A stretch of 6,605 nt of DNA from Kiritimatiellales bacterium (GCA_030630445.1 DAOVNC010000204.1:1-6605); one strand, 5' to 3'; numbered from the stretch's first letter, positions 1 through 6,143 are shown. Translations and numbers: made by a program. Notes: a model not told the origin generated them from the letters alone.

Positions 1-314
1 AGGGAAAAAGGCTTGGTCAGATAATCGTCGGCACCCGCTTCAAGCCCGGCAACGCGATCCTCGACGGCATCCTTGGCCGTCAGGATCAAGACATGGGTTT
101 CAACCCCCTTGTCGCGCAACCGCCTCAGCAAGGTCAATCCATCGAGCTTCGGAAGCATTAGGTCCAGCACAACCACGTCGTGCAAGCCGGCCTCCGCCAA
201 CCAAAGTCCCTCCTCGCCATCGGTGGCGGCATCCACCACATAGCCGCTCTTCCGCAGCGCCATCCCGATGGATGCCTGCAGCCGCACCGAATCCTCTATC
301 ACCAATATCTTCAT
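1..314 (-). CDS. Response regulator receiver domain, OmpR/PhoB-type (partial, N-terminal 104 residues)
   Basis: This is the N-terminal part of a two-component response regulator; the gene runs off the left edge, so the output domain is missing. Translating from the ATG at 314-312 gives MKILVIEDS at the N-terminus, with the acidic pocket at E7/D8. The phosphoacceptor is D51 in VVLDLMLPKLDG, the switch Thr is T79 in LILTAKD, and the conserved Lys is K101 in DDYLTKPF. The MLPKLDG and GADDYLTKPF wording is typical of the OmpR/PhoB (winged-helix) subfamily, so a DNA-binding C-terminus is expected but not seen. The start is fixed by the receiver fold beginning right after the Met. There is no clear purine-rich ribosome-binding site, only a GGGG about 11 bases upstream inside a hairpin arm. 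The gene lies 74 bases downstream of the PepSY-repeat gene on the same strand, and a histidine kinase may follow outside the window. Confidence 0.93.
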   Translation of the reverse strand, partial: MKILVIEDSVRLQASIGMALRKSGYVVDAATDGEEGLWLAEAGLHDVVVLDLMLPKLDGLTLLRRLRDKGVETHVLILTAKDAVEDRVAGLEAGADDYLTKPFS

Positions 315-325
315 TAAACAACAAA

Positions 326-354
326 CCCCGGCATCGATGGTCCGCATGCCGAGG
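326..354 (-). terminator. Terminator- or attenuator-like hairpin between PepSY and response-regulator genes
   Basis: Read on the minus strand, CCTCGGCAT (354-346) can pair with ATGCCGGGG (334-326) in a 9-bp stem with one G-U pair and an 11-base loop. A T-rich stretch, TTTGTTGTTTA, follows and leads straight into the ATG of the response regulator at 314. The stem and T-rich tail resemble an intrinsic terminator, although the tail is interrupted by two G residues. Because the right arm holds the only G-rich stretch upstream of that start codon, the hairpin could equally limit translation of the regulator. Structure is seen; function is inferred. Confidence 0.45.
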
Positions 355-388
355 TTCTCTTTATATGGAGGACGAGCCGCATCAAAGA

Positions 389-925
389 CTAATCGTCATC
401 ATCGTCATCGTCGTCATCATCGTCATCATCGTCGTCATGCTTTTGCCCTTTAACTTCCAGCTCGGTGATCTTGCCTTTTTCGGTGATTTCCAATTCGATC
501 CGCTGGCCGTCCATCACGATAACCACTTCATAGGACACCTCGCCGTTTTCCTGCTCGCGCACGGCCTCCTCCACCGTTGCCTCTTCAAATTTATCCAGGG
601 TGGCCTTCACCTTTTTCGGCAGTTTTTCCGGGGCAATCTCCTGTTCGATTTCCAGCACGGTTCCATCCGGGGCAATCGTCAGTTCGCACTCTTTTCCATC
701 CACTTTCATCTCGATCTCATAGACCACGGCACCCTCTTCCATCTCCTTCTCTATCTCGTCGATGGCTCCCCCGGGGCAGGCTTTCATTGCCGCCGCAAGC
801 ACCGGCGCGGGCAGCTGTTCCTCCGAAATCTCGTTTTCTTCCGCCCATGCCGCCGCCACACCCAGGGCCATGGCGGCCAAACCGATTCGAATCATGTTTC
901 CATTCATTGTATTTCTCCATTCCAT
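389..925 (-). CDS. Exported protein with two PepSY-like repeats and a poly-aspartate C-terminus
   Basis: A 178-residue, very acidic exported protein. A signal peptide is visible at about residues 11-28 (MIRIGLAAMALGVAAAWA), with likely cleavage after AWA. Two homologous units follow, residues 38-94 and 102-157. Each has a helix, then a G-x-x-Y-E-(I/V) strand, a DG(K/Q) turn, an acidic strand, a second turn and a final LEIE/LELE strand. This is the layout of PepSY-like (DUF2874-type) periplasmic domains. Cysteines occur only in the first unit (C50, C80). The protein ends in K-H and 15 consecutive Asp before TAG. The start at 925 has GAGGAG five bases upstream. A second ATG at 907 has GGAG seven bases upstream and is a real alternative giving a more usual signal peptide. 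PepSY-like proteins are often encoded beside two-component systems, and a response-regulator gene follows here. Modulation of a sensor or envelope protease is family knowledge, not shown by the sequence. Confidence 0.8.
   Translation of the reverse strand: MEWRNTMNGNMIRIGLAAMALGVAAAWAEENEISEEQLPAPVLAAAMKACPGGAIDEIEKEMEEGAVVYEIEMKVDGKECELTIAPDGTVLEIEQEIAPEKLPKKVKATLDKFEEATVEEAVREQENGEVSYEVVIVMDGQRIELEITEKGKITELEVKGQKHDDDDDDDDDDDDDDD
392..436 (-). repeat. GAY trinucleotide tract encoding 15 aspartates
   Basis: Fifteen consecutive GAC or GAT codons sit directly before the TAG stop of the PepSY-repeat gene. GAC and GAT are mixed irregularly (GAC GAC GAT GAT GAC GAT...), so it is not a pure triplet microsatellite, but it contains repeated GAT-GAC units that could slip in whole codons. 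At protein level it forms an intensely negative tail, a plausible divalent-cation-binding surface. Confidence 0.9.
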
Positions 926-963
926 GATGACTCCTCACAACCGGCGGGATCCCCCCTTCCGGA

Positions 964-980
964 CGGCACACCCCGTGCCG
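964..980 (-). other. Leader hairpin upstream of the PepSY gene
   Basis: CGGCAC (964-969) and GTGCCG (975-980) form a perfect 6-bp stem with a 5-base loop, about 39 bases upstream of the PepSY start at 925. On the minus strand it is followed by a G-rich stretch and the 8-bp palindrome GGGATCCC. No T-run follows, so a terminator is unlikely; a structured 5' leader is the most that can be said. Confidence 0.3.
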
Positions 981-1235
981 ATGCCCGCAAACCTACACCA
1001 TCCAACCTTACGGAAAGATTACCGTTCAGCGGTGCCCATTGGATATGCATGTTTCTCATTTTCCCCGTATCTTTCTCTTTCAACAACCCCGAAGAATGCT
1101 TTCGAGTTTAGCGGGTTCTGGCTTTAAGTAAAGCGAAGGCCTTGTGGATATTTTTCATCGAGTTGCTTCAAATTAAATGACACCGAAGCATCGATAGGGA
1201 GCAGGTTTGATTTTGCCGCAAACCGACCTCTTTTT

Positions 1236-1254
1236 TATATCGTATACTATATAA
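1236..1254. promoter_or_regulatory. Operator-like repeat, copy 1 (GT-AT-AC core)
   Basis: TATATCGTATACTATATAA occurs here and again, identically, at 1288-1306. The unit is a near-perfect palindrome: ATAT, one base, GTATAC, one base, ATAT. The GT-N2-AC core flanked by T-x and x-A resembles operators of GntR-family regulators, although no such regulator is in the window. A TATAAT hexamer overlaps the right edge (1250-1255) without a convincing -35 element. Confidence 0.5.
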
Positions 1255-1287
1255 TTATGGTCATATAAGCCCTATTTAGGGGTAAAA

Positions 1288-1306
1288 TATATCGTATACT
1301 ATATAA
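1288..1306. promoter_or_regulatory. Operator-like repeat, copy 2 (GT-AT-AC core)
   Basis: Identical over 19 bases to 1236-1254 and offset by 52 bp, close to five helical turns, so both sites would face the same side of the DNA. Between them lies a short inverted repeat, CCCTA-TT-TAGGG (1270-1281). The pair is about 256 bases from the plus-strand start at 1562 and about 310 bases from the minus-strand start at 925, so which operon it controls cannot be decided. It may also have served the decayed minus-strand gene's neighbourhood. Confidence 0.5.
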
Positions 1307-1333
1307 AAATCTAGAGTGCTTAACTCGCACTCC
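1304..1333 (-). terminator. Orphan intrinsic-terminator-like hairpin facing the minus strand
   Basis: On the minus strand, GAGTGC (1332-1327), loop GAGTTAA, and GCACTC (1319-1314) form a 6-bp perfect stem, extendable by one G-T pair. TAGATTTTTATA follows, including five consecutive T (1309-1305). The T-run begins four bases after the perfect stem. No intact minus-strand gene lies upstream of it, but it falls 28-46 bases beyond the stop codon of the possible gene remnant ending at 1360. The stem is short, so termination strength is uncertain. Confidence 0.45.
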
Positions 1334-1464
1334 GAAGCCTTTCCCGGTGTTACATGGCACTAGTTGCCCTCCCGTTCAGCAATCAGTTTGCTGTCCATCA
1401 TTTTGTCGAAAACTCTCATCTCCCCCGGATGCGGCATGGTCGAGCGGCAGCGCCTCGGCGGGGT

Positions 1465-1480
1465 TTTCCATCAATGGAAA
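1465..1480. promoter_or_regulatory. Inverted repeat TTTCCAT-CA-ATGGAAA
   Basis: Two perfect 7-base arms are separated by 2 bases, about 43 bp upstream of the first TATAAT box before the cytochrome gene. Size and symmetry suit a dimeric regulator site, and a further GGTTTCC arm follows at 1483-1489. If the region is decayed coding sequence, the palindrome may be fortuitous. Confidence 0.3.
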
Positions 1481-1518
1481 TGGGTTTCCCTGTCCATAAA
1501 AATATGCATAATTCGTTG

Positions 1519-1546
1519 GTTCTATAATGCCTGTTCTATAATGCCT
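1519..1546 (+). repeat. Perfect 14-bp tandem duplication carrying two TATAAT boxes
   Basis: GTTCTATAATGCCT is present twice head to tail (1519-1532 and 1533-1546) with no mismatch. Each copy contains a consensus-like TATAAT hexamer (1523-1528 and 1537-1542), placing two possible -10 elements 39 and 25 bases before the chosen start of the cytochrome gene. No good -35 hexamer stands at the usual distance; TTGGTT (1516-1521) is 15 bases before the second box. Perfect identity suggests a recent duplication. Promoter activity is inferred. Confidence 0.6.
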
Positions 1547-1561
1547 TCTGGAAATGAACCC

Positions 1562-3397
1562 ATGCGATTGAAACCCTATTACCGATTATTTCTTTTCATA
1601 CTGGCGTGCGGGGCGGCGGTTGCCGAACCCGAACGGTATTCATCGCCGCTATCCATTGTTGCGGATCAACGCGGCGAGGTACTCTATGTTGGTGAAAAAA
1701 CAGCCCGTCAAATTGCGCGCATTTCCCCGCGAACCGGCAAGCCGGACAAGCGCTATCCCCTGCCCGCCCAACCCAACGGATTGGCCATTTCGAACGACGG
1801 CACAAAACTGTATGTCACCGTGGAGGAACCGGCCGGGCGCGTTTATGGGATCGATACGGACTCGGGAGAAATCCTCCAAACCATCAAAACCGGCCACACC
1901 CCGATGGCCCCGACGCTCAGTCCCGACGAAAAAACCCTCTACGTCTGCAACCGCTTCAACAACAACATCGCCATCATCGATCTCGCCACCGGAGAAACCC
2001 TGAAAACGATCCCGGTGGTACGTGAGCCGGTCGCCATGGCGCTGACGCGTGACGGGCGCTTTCTGTTTGTGGCCAACCACCTGCCCACCGGTGCGGCCGA
2101 CGTCGACTACATGACCTCCGTCATTAATGTGATCGACACGGAAAAACAGGCGGTGGTAAAAAGCATCCCCCTCCCCAACGGAGCGATCGATCTGCGCGAA
2201 ATGGTCATCTCCCCAGACGGAAAACATCTCTATGTCCCCTCTATCTTCGCGCGCTTCCTCGTGCCTACCACGCAGATTGAACGCGGATGGATCAATACCC
2301 ACGCACTGAATATTATCGACGTGGAGCGGCAAAAACTACTCCACACCGTGCTGCTCGACGATGTCGACCGCGGCGCGGCCAACCCGTGGGGCGTGGCCTG
2401 CTCGCCGGACAATAAATATATTGTGGTGGCGCACTCCGCAACGCACGAAATCAGCATTATCGACCGCGCGGCGCTCATGGAAAAACTCGCCGGCGTCCCG
2501 GAACACGACGCCACCCGTAAATTCGAGGAACGGGCGGACAATCCAATGAACAACCTAGGCTTTCTCTACGATATCCGCCGCCGGGTTCCGCTTAAAGGCA
2601 ACGGTCCGCGCAATCTCGTGGTTCTGGGAAACCGGGCCTACATCACCGAATACTTTTCCGGCTCCATCGGCGTGGTTGCGCTCGACCCGGCCATCCGAAA
2701 CAACGTCCGCTCCGTTGCGCTCGGCCCCCGGAAACCAATGGATGCGGTTCGCAAAGGCGAAATGTATTTCAACGATGCCGCGCTCTGCTTCCAGCAATGG
2801 CAAAGCTGCGCCACCTGCCACCCGGATGTCCGAACCGACGCCGTGAATTGGGATCTGCTCAACGATGGGATCGGGAACCCGAAAAGCACCAAGAGCCTGC
2901 TGCTCTCGCACGCCACGCCGCCCGCCATGATCACCGGCATCCGGCCCGATGCCGAGACCGCGGTGCGCGCAGGAATCCGCCACATCCAATTCGCACCCGC
3001 CAGCGAAGAAAAAGCCGCGGCCATCGATGCCTTCCTCAAATCGCTCCAGCCTATTCCCAGCCCGCACCTCGTCGATGGCAAGCTGAGCGAAGCCGCGCAA
3101 CGCGGCAAGAAAATCTTTGCGGGGGATGCCGGGTGCAGCCATTGCCATTCCGGAAAATATCTCACGAACATGCGGAAATACGATGTCGGCACGGGGACGG
3201 ACCGCGAAAAGGGCATTCCGTTCGACACGCCCACTCTGATCGAGGTCTGGCGAACCGCTCCCTATCTCTATGACGGACGGGCCGCCACGATGAAGGCGAT
3301 CTTTCGAACTTTCAATTCAGGCGACCATCATGGGGTAACCTCCCCGCTCTCGGAAGAGGAGATGGGCGACCTCGTGGAATACGTCCTTTCTCTGTAG
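1562..3397 (+). CDS. YVTN beta-propeller fused to a di-heme cytochrome c peroxidase/MauG-like domain
   Basis: An exported 611-residue protein. The signal peptide is residues 1-21, with a hydrophobic LFLFILACGAAVA core; cleavage after AVA is likely, and ILAC is a weak lipobox alternative. About seven YVTN/YncE-type propeller repeats follow (about 28-390), recognisable by recurring SPDGKxLYV strands followed by an xxIxxIDxxTG strand and turn. The C-terminal part (about 400-611) has two c-type heme sites, CATCH at 416-420 and CSHCH at 525-529. It also has the DTPTL...WRTAPYLYDGRAATM segment typical of the MauG/bacterial cytochrome c peroxidase superfamily. Redox activity in the periplasm is expected; peroxidase, oxidase or electron carrier cannot be distinguished. 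The open frame extends back to 1364, but the start at 1562 is chosen because the signal peptide begins there and GGA lies nine bases upstream. The sulfatase gene follows after 74 bases, probably in one operon. Confidence 0.88.
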   Translation: MRLKPYYRLFLFILACGAAVAEPERYSSPLSIVADQRGEVLYVGEKTARQIARISPRTGKPDKRYPLPAQPNGLAISNDGTKLYVTVEEPAGRVYGIDTDSGEILQTIKTGHTPMAPTLSPDEKTLYVCNRFNNNIAIIDLATGETLKTIPVVREPVAMALTRDGRFLFVANHLPTGAADVDYMTSVINVIDTEKQAVVKSIPLPNGAIDLREMVISPDGKHLYVPSIFARFLVPTTQIERGWINTHALNIIDVERQKLLHTVLLDDVDRGAANPWGVACSPDNKYIVVAHSATHEISIIDRAALMEKLAGVPEHDATRKFEERADNPMNNLGFLYDIRRRVPLKGNGPRNLVVLGNRAYITEYFSGSIGVVALDPAIRNNVRSVALGPRKPMDAVRKGEMYFNDAALCFQQWQSCATCHPDVRTDAVNWDLLNDGIGNPKSTKSLLLSHATPPAMITGIRPDAETAVRAGIRHIQFAPASEEKAAAIDAFLKSLQPIPSPHLVDGKLSEAAQRGKKIFAGDAGCSHCHSGKYLTNMRKYDVGTGTDREKGIPFDTPTLIEVWRTAPYLYDGRAATMKAIFRTFNSGDHHGVTSPLSEEEMGDLVEYVLSL

Positions 3398-3415
3398 ACC
3401 CTATCAACCCTACAG
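3392..3415 (+). other. Inverted repeat spanning the cytochrome stop codon
   Basis: CTGTAG (3392-3397, containing the TAG stop) pairs perfectly with CTACAG (3410-3415) across a 12-base loop. No T-run follows, so this does not look like an intrinsic terminator; it may be a processing or mRNA-stability structure between the two operon genes, or chance. Confidence 0.25.
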
Positions 3416-3471
3416 CAAGGAATTTAAGTTGGAGCCGTTCGCTCGGGTGTAGCATCCAAAGGAGAACAACG

Positions 3472-4959
3472 ATGAATCGACGTGATGTATTGACGGTGGG
3501 TTTTACCGGAGGATTGCTGGCGGCAACGGGATTTGCAAGAGAGGCTCAACGACCTAATATCCTTTTTTGCATTGCGGACGATGCGTCGATGAAAAGTTTT
3601 GGGGCCTATGGCTGCAACTATATCAAAACGCCTTCTGTCGACCGTTTGGCGCGCGAGGGCGTGGTGTTTAACAATGCCTATAACTGCAACCCGAAATGCG
3701 CTCCGGCGCGGGCGTGCCTCGTGACGGGCCGCTACAGCTGGCAGCTCAAGGAAGCCTGCAATCACTTCCCGCATTTTCCGGCCGAGTTTGAATTCTATCC
3801 GCATCTGCTCATGAAGGCGGGTTATCACGTGGGCTTCACCGGCAAGGGATGGGGGCCGGGTTCATACGACACCAAGCACAATCCGGCGGGGCCGGCATAT
3901 AGCCAGATCAAATTGAAGGCCCCGTACAAGGGCATCAGCAACAAGGATTATGCGGCCAACTTTGCGGCGTTTCTGAACGAGAAGAAGGAGGGGCAATCGT
4001 TCTGTTTCTGGCTCGGCACCCACGAACCGCACCGCGGCTATGAAAAGGGTGCCTGGAAAAAGGCCGGCCGCAAACTGTCCGATGCCGAAGTGCCGCCATT
4101 CTACCCCGACAACGACACCATTCGCGGCGATCTGCTCGATTATGCCAACGAGGTGGAGTGGTACGACACGCACGTTGGCCGCGCTGTTCAAGCCTTGGAA
4201 GAAAAGGGGCTAATGGACAACACGCTCATCGTCGTTACTTCCGACCACGGCATGCCCTTCCCGCGCGTGAAGGGGCAGCTCTACGAGGAAGGTTTCCATG
4301 TTCCGATGGTGGCCTATTGGAAGGGCGTCATCCAGCCGGGCCGCAGGGTAGACGACTTTGTCAGTTTCCCCGACGTGGCACCCACCTTCATGGAGGCGGC
4401 CGGATTGAAGCCGCACAAGCAGATGACCGGCAAGAGCTTTCTCGATGTGCTGCGCTCGTCAAAGTCGGGGCAGGTCGACCCCTCCCGCGACCATGTTCTG
4501 CTGGGCAAGGAACGGCACGATACCGGCCGCTCCAACGAGGACGGGATCGACCTGACCTATCCCGTGCGTGCCATCCGCACCAAAGAGTTTTTCTACGTAC
4601 ACAACATCAAGCCCGAGCGCTGGCCGGTCGGCAATCCCGAGCATGGCCTGCGCAATTGCGACGGGTCGCCAACCAAGAAATACCTGACCGACCTGAAGCC
4701 CGGCGACACGGAATACCGCTACTATGAAATGAGTTTTGGCAAACGCCCGGAAGAAGAACTCTACCAAATCCGGAAGGATCCTCATTGCATGAACAACCTC
4801 GCGGCCAATCCGGAATATGCGGCCACCAAAAAACAGCTCCGCAAGCAGATGGAGACCGAGCTAACCGCCCAAGGCGATCCGCGCACGCTGGGACAGGTCG
4901 ATGTCTTCGAGCACTATGAATACACAGGCAAACCCTTCAACTATGAGCGCAAAAGATAG
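3472..4959 (+). CDS. Tat-exported type I sulfatase, SGSH-like
   Basis: Hydrolyses sulfate esters or N-sulfate groups, probably on glycans, in the periplasm or outside the cell. The 495-residue length is normal for the family. The N-terminus has twin arginines (NRRDVLTVGF) and a hydrophobic stretch, with cleavage likely after A22, consistent with Tat export. D36/D37 in ADD are metal ligands. The signature CAPARACLVTG (76-86) is the canonical C-x-P-x-R-x4-TG, so C76 should be converted to formylglycine, with R80 assisting. K125 in GKGWGP, H187 in THEPHR, D258/H259 in TSDHG and K267 complete the active site. Overall wording resembles N-sulfoglucosamine sulfohydrolase (S1_8-like) sulfatases, but the substrate cannot be assigned by reading alone. 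The start is supported by AAAGGAG at 3458-3464, seven bases upstream. No maturase (FGE or anSME) gene is in the window. It follows the cytochrome gene and converges with the TraB-like gene, 26 bases away. Confidence 0.93.
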   Translation: MNRRDVLTVGFTGGLLAATGFAREAQRPNILFCIADDASMKSFGAYGCNYIKTPSVDRLAREGVVFNNAYNCNPKCAPARACLVTGRYSWQLKEACNHFPHFPAEFEFYPHLLMKAGYHVGFTGKGWGPGSYDTKHNPAGPAYSQIKLKAPYKGISNKDYAANFAAFLNEKKEGQSFCFWLGTHEPHRGYEKGAWKKAGRKLSDAEVPPFYPDNDTIRGDLLDYANEVEWYDTHVGRAVQALEEKGLMDNTLIVVTSDHGMPFPRVKGQLYEEGFHVPMVAYWKGVIQPGRRVDDFVSFPDVAPTFMEAAGLKPHKQMTGKSFLDVLRSSKSGQVDPSRDHVLLGKERHDTGRSNEDGIDLTYPVRAIRTKEFFYVHNIKPERWPVGNPEHGLRNCDGSPTKKYLTDLKPGDTEYRYYEMSFGKRPEEELYQIRKDPHCMNNLAANPEYAATKKQLRKQMETELTAQGDPRTLGQVDVFEHYEYTGKPFNYERKR

Positions 4960-4985
4960 GGTACCTGCCCGGAGGGCCTGAATCA

Positions 4986-6143
4986 TTAGCGACTTTTTCC
5001 ACAAGGTGCAGCACAGGCCCTCTGCCAAACCCAAACTCTTCTGCTGTCGACCACAACGGCACCGGCCGCCAATAAATCTTTCTCAATGCCCGGCATGTGC
5101 CCGGCACCCCAGGGCACCGCGACATAATCATAGTTTTTAAGGGAATCATAGATGCAGTCCGTGACCCGGCGGTTTCGGTCCTCGATAATCTCTTTCCACA
5201 ACAAGTTGATATCCGGTGCAGGGATGGATGTGGACTTCAATAGAGTCATGGCATAGTTGCCGGAGTCCGAATTGTGGAATAGGGCGCTAATCGCACTGAG
5301 AAAGTCGACGACTTCAGGGGATAGCATGCTGATGTCGATGTCGCAGCTATTTGTGGGGAGCTCGGCGGCGAGGGTTTGATTATCCTGAGCCACAAGCCCC
5401 AAAGAGGTAGCAAGCTTTTCATAGCCCATCCCGTTCGCAAGAAGGTTCTTCCGATCCGTCACCCCCTCCGGAATCACCACGGTCTTTTCGGGGGGCAACC
5501 CGGCAATCAAATCGGAATAAAACGAACGGTCGGCAATGTGAACGGTCGGCAACAGCAAAATCTTTTTATCGTTATGCCGATAGGTGCGGACCTCCACGCT
5601 GACGCCCTTCGCATTCAGGTGAACGAAGCCCTGAGAGAAGTGAGAAATCCCCGCGCTTGCGGAAACACCCACATAGATACAAAGCAGCGGGCCGACGAGA
5701 AACACGTTCACGGCAACGAATCCAAACAGTCGCGGCCACCGGAACTCCAGCTGCTCAAACGCCGACATTCCATAAAGCCACTGTCCGTTTTGGCTAGAGC
5801 ATCTAAGGCCGACCAACACCAAGATCCCCAAAACAACTTGCGCCACCGATAGCGCGAATTCTGTATTTTGAATGCCCAGAAAGAAGGGCAATGGTAGGGC
5901 AAAGAACAGTCCCACCCAGATAATGAACAGGATCATGGGGAACAGCACTCGCCACGGAAAACCACGCGTGCATCCGATGATGCAATACAGCGGAAATGCC
6001 AGCACAAAAGGGAAGAACGCAACGACACCACGGATGGCAAAAAGGGGGTGAATCCCAAAACAACGCGCCGTGACCATGTCGACTAGAGAAATGATGCCAT
6101 CCAAAAGAAACAAAATGATGTAGATATTAGCCAGCCTCTTCAT
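4986..6143 (-). CDS. Membrane-anchored TraB/GumN/TIKI-like protein
   Basis: A 385-residue membrane protein, numbered from the ATG at 6143. Five hydrophobic helices lie at about residues 7-25, 37-58, 66-90, 96-113 and 139-161. Positive charges cluster in the loops expected to be cytoplasmic (TRGFPWR, EFRWPR), which puts the C-terminal domain outside the membrane. That domain carries the four spaced signatures of the TraB/GumN/TIKI superfamily: H202 in LLPTVH, E226 in IPEG, R323 in IEDRNR and H349 in WGAGHMPGI. Members such as animal TIKI are metal-dependent proteases; bacterial roles are mostly unknown, so protease activity is only a hypothesis. An ATG nine bases earlier (6152) is possible, but AAGGG lies only one base before it; spacing to 6143 is more usual. 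The gene follows the DUF1080 gene by 48 bases on the same strand with no visible terminator, so co-transcription is likely. Confidence 0.8.
   Translation of the reverse strand: MKRLANIYIILFLLDGIISLVDMVTARCFGIHPLFAIRGVVAFFPFVLAFPLYCIIGCTRGFPWRVLFPMILFIIWVGLFFALPLPFFLGIQNTEFALSVAQVVLGILVLVGLRCSSQNGQWLYGMSAFEQLEFRWPRLFGFVAVNVFLVGPLLCIYVGVSASAGISHFSQGFVHLNAKGVSVEVRTYRHNDKKILLLPTVHIADRSFYSDLIAGLPPEKTVVIPEGVTDRKNLLANGMGYEKLATSLGLVAQDNQTLAAELPTNSCDIDISMLSPEVVDFLSAISALFHNSDSGNYAMTLLKSTSIPAPDINLLWKEIIEDRNRRVTDCIYDSLKNYDYVAVPWGAGHMPGIEKDLLAAGAVVVDSRRVWVWQRACAAPCGKSR

Larger units (their letters stand above)
926..1561. other. Divergent intergenic region, 636 bases
   Basis: No intact gene is supported here. 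The right part (about 1360-1560) is GC-richer and reads like decayed minus-strand coding sequence. The middle (about 1130-1345) is AT-rich and holds two identical operator-like repeats and a hairpin facing the minus strand. The left part (926-1130) is the leader region of the PepSY gene and contains a short GC-rich hairpin. No convincing paired -35/-10 promoter was found for the minus-strand operon. Confidence 0.7.
1360..1563 (-). pseudogene. Possible decayed 3' end of a minus-strand gene, unknown product
   Basis: No intact frame exists. If one copy of the 14-bp tandem duplication at 1519-1546 is removed, the minus strand from an ATG at 1563 reads on as MGSFPEGIIEPTNYAYFYGQ, then GNPFPLMENPAEALPLDHA. 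A one-base shift near the G-run at about 1424-1428 moves the reading into a second frame, which gives PGEMRVFDKMMDSKLIAERE-GN and stops at TAG (1362-1360). Both segments have ordinary protein-like composition, and a terminator-like hairpin in the same orientation follows. I do not recognise the family. Joining frames by hand is permissive and the match could be chance. It could instead be simply the leader of the plus-strand operon. Confidence 0.3.

Noticed and set aside
904..1086. 60-residue minus-strand open frame overlapping the PepSY start
   Set aside because: Composition is unlike a protein, it overlaps the start of a well-supported gene, and it covers the leader hairpin.
272..1111. Long plus-strand open frame opposite the PepSY gene
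   Set aside because: It is antisense to the PepSY gene; its Ile/Val/His-rich stretch is only the complement of the poly-Asp codons.
1204..1236. GGTTTG/CAAACC stem followed by six T as a plus-strand terminator
   Set aside because: The T-run starts six bases after the stem and no plus-strand gene lies upstream; part of the T-run belongs to the operator-like repeat.
1236..1306. Two repeats as a minimal CRISPR array
   Set aside because: Only two AT-rich palindromic 19-mers, with no further repeats and no cas genes in the window.
1355..1367. Sigma-54-like TGGCAC-TAG-TTGC
   Set aside because: The spacer between the two halves is 3 bases rather than the strictly required 5, so the -24/-12 geometry is wrong.
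1364..1561. Upstream extension of the cytochrome gene to an ATG at 1364
   Set aside because: The added 66 residues precede a complete signal peptide, have no ribosome-binding site, and run through the tandem duplication and inverted repeat.
2555..3234. Overlapping minus-strand open frames within the cytochrome gene
   Set aside because: They are antisense to a strongly supported coding sequence with heme motifs and have no recognisable domain.
4967..4978. GCCC-GGA-GGGC hairpin between the convergent genes as a terminator
   Set aside because: The stem is only four base pairs and there is no T-run on either side.
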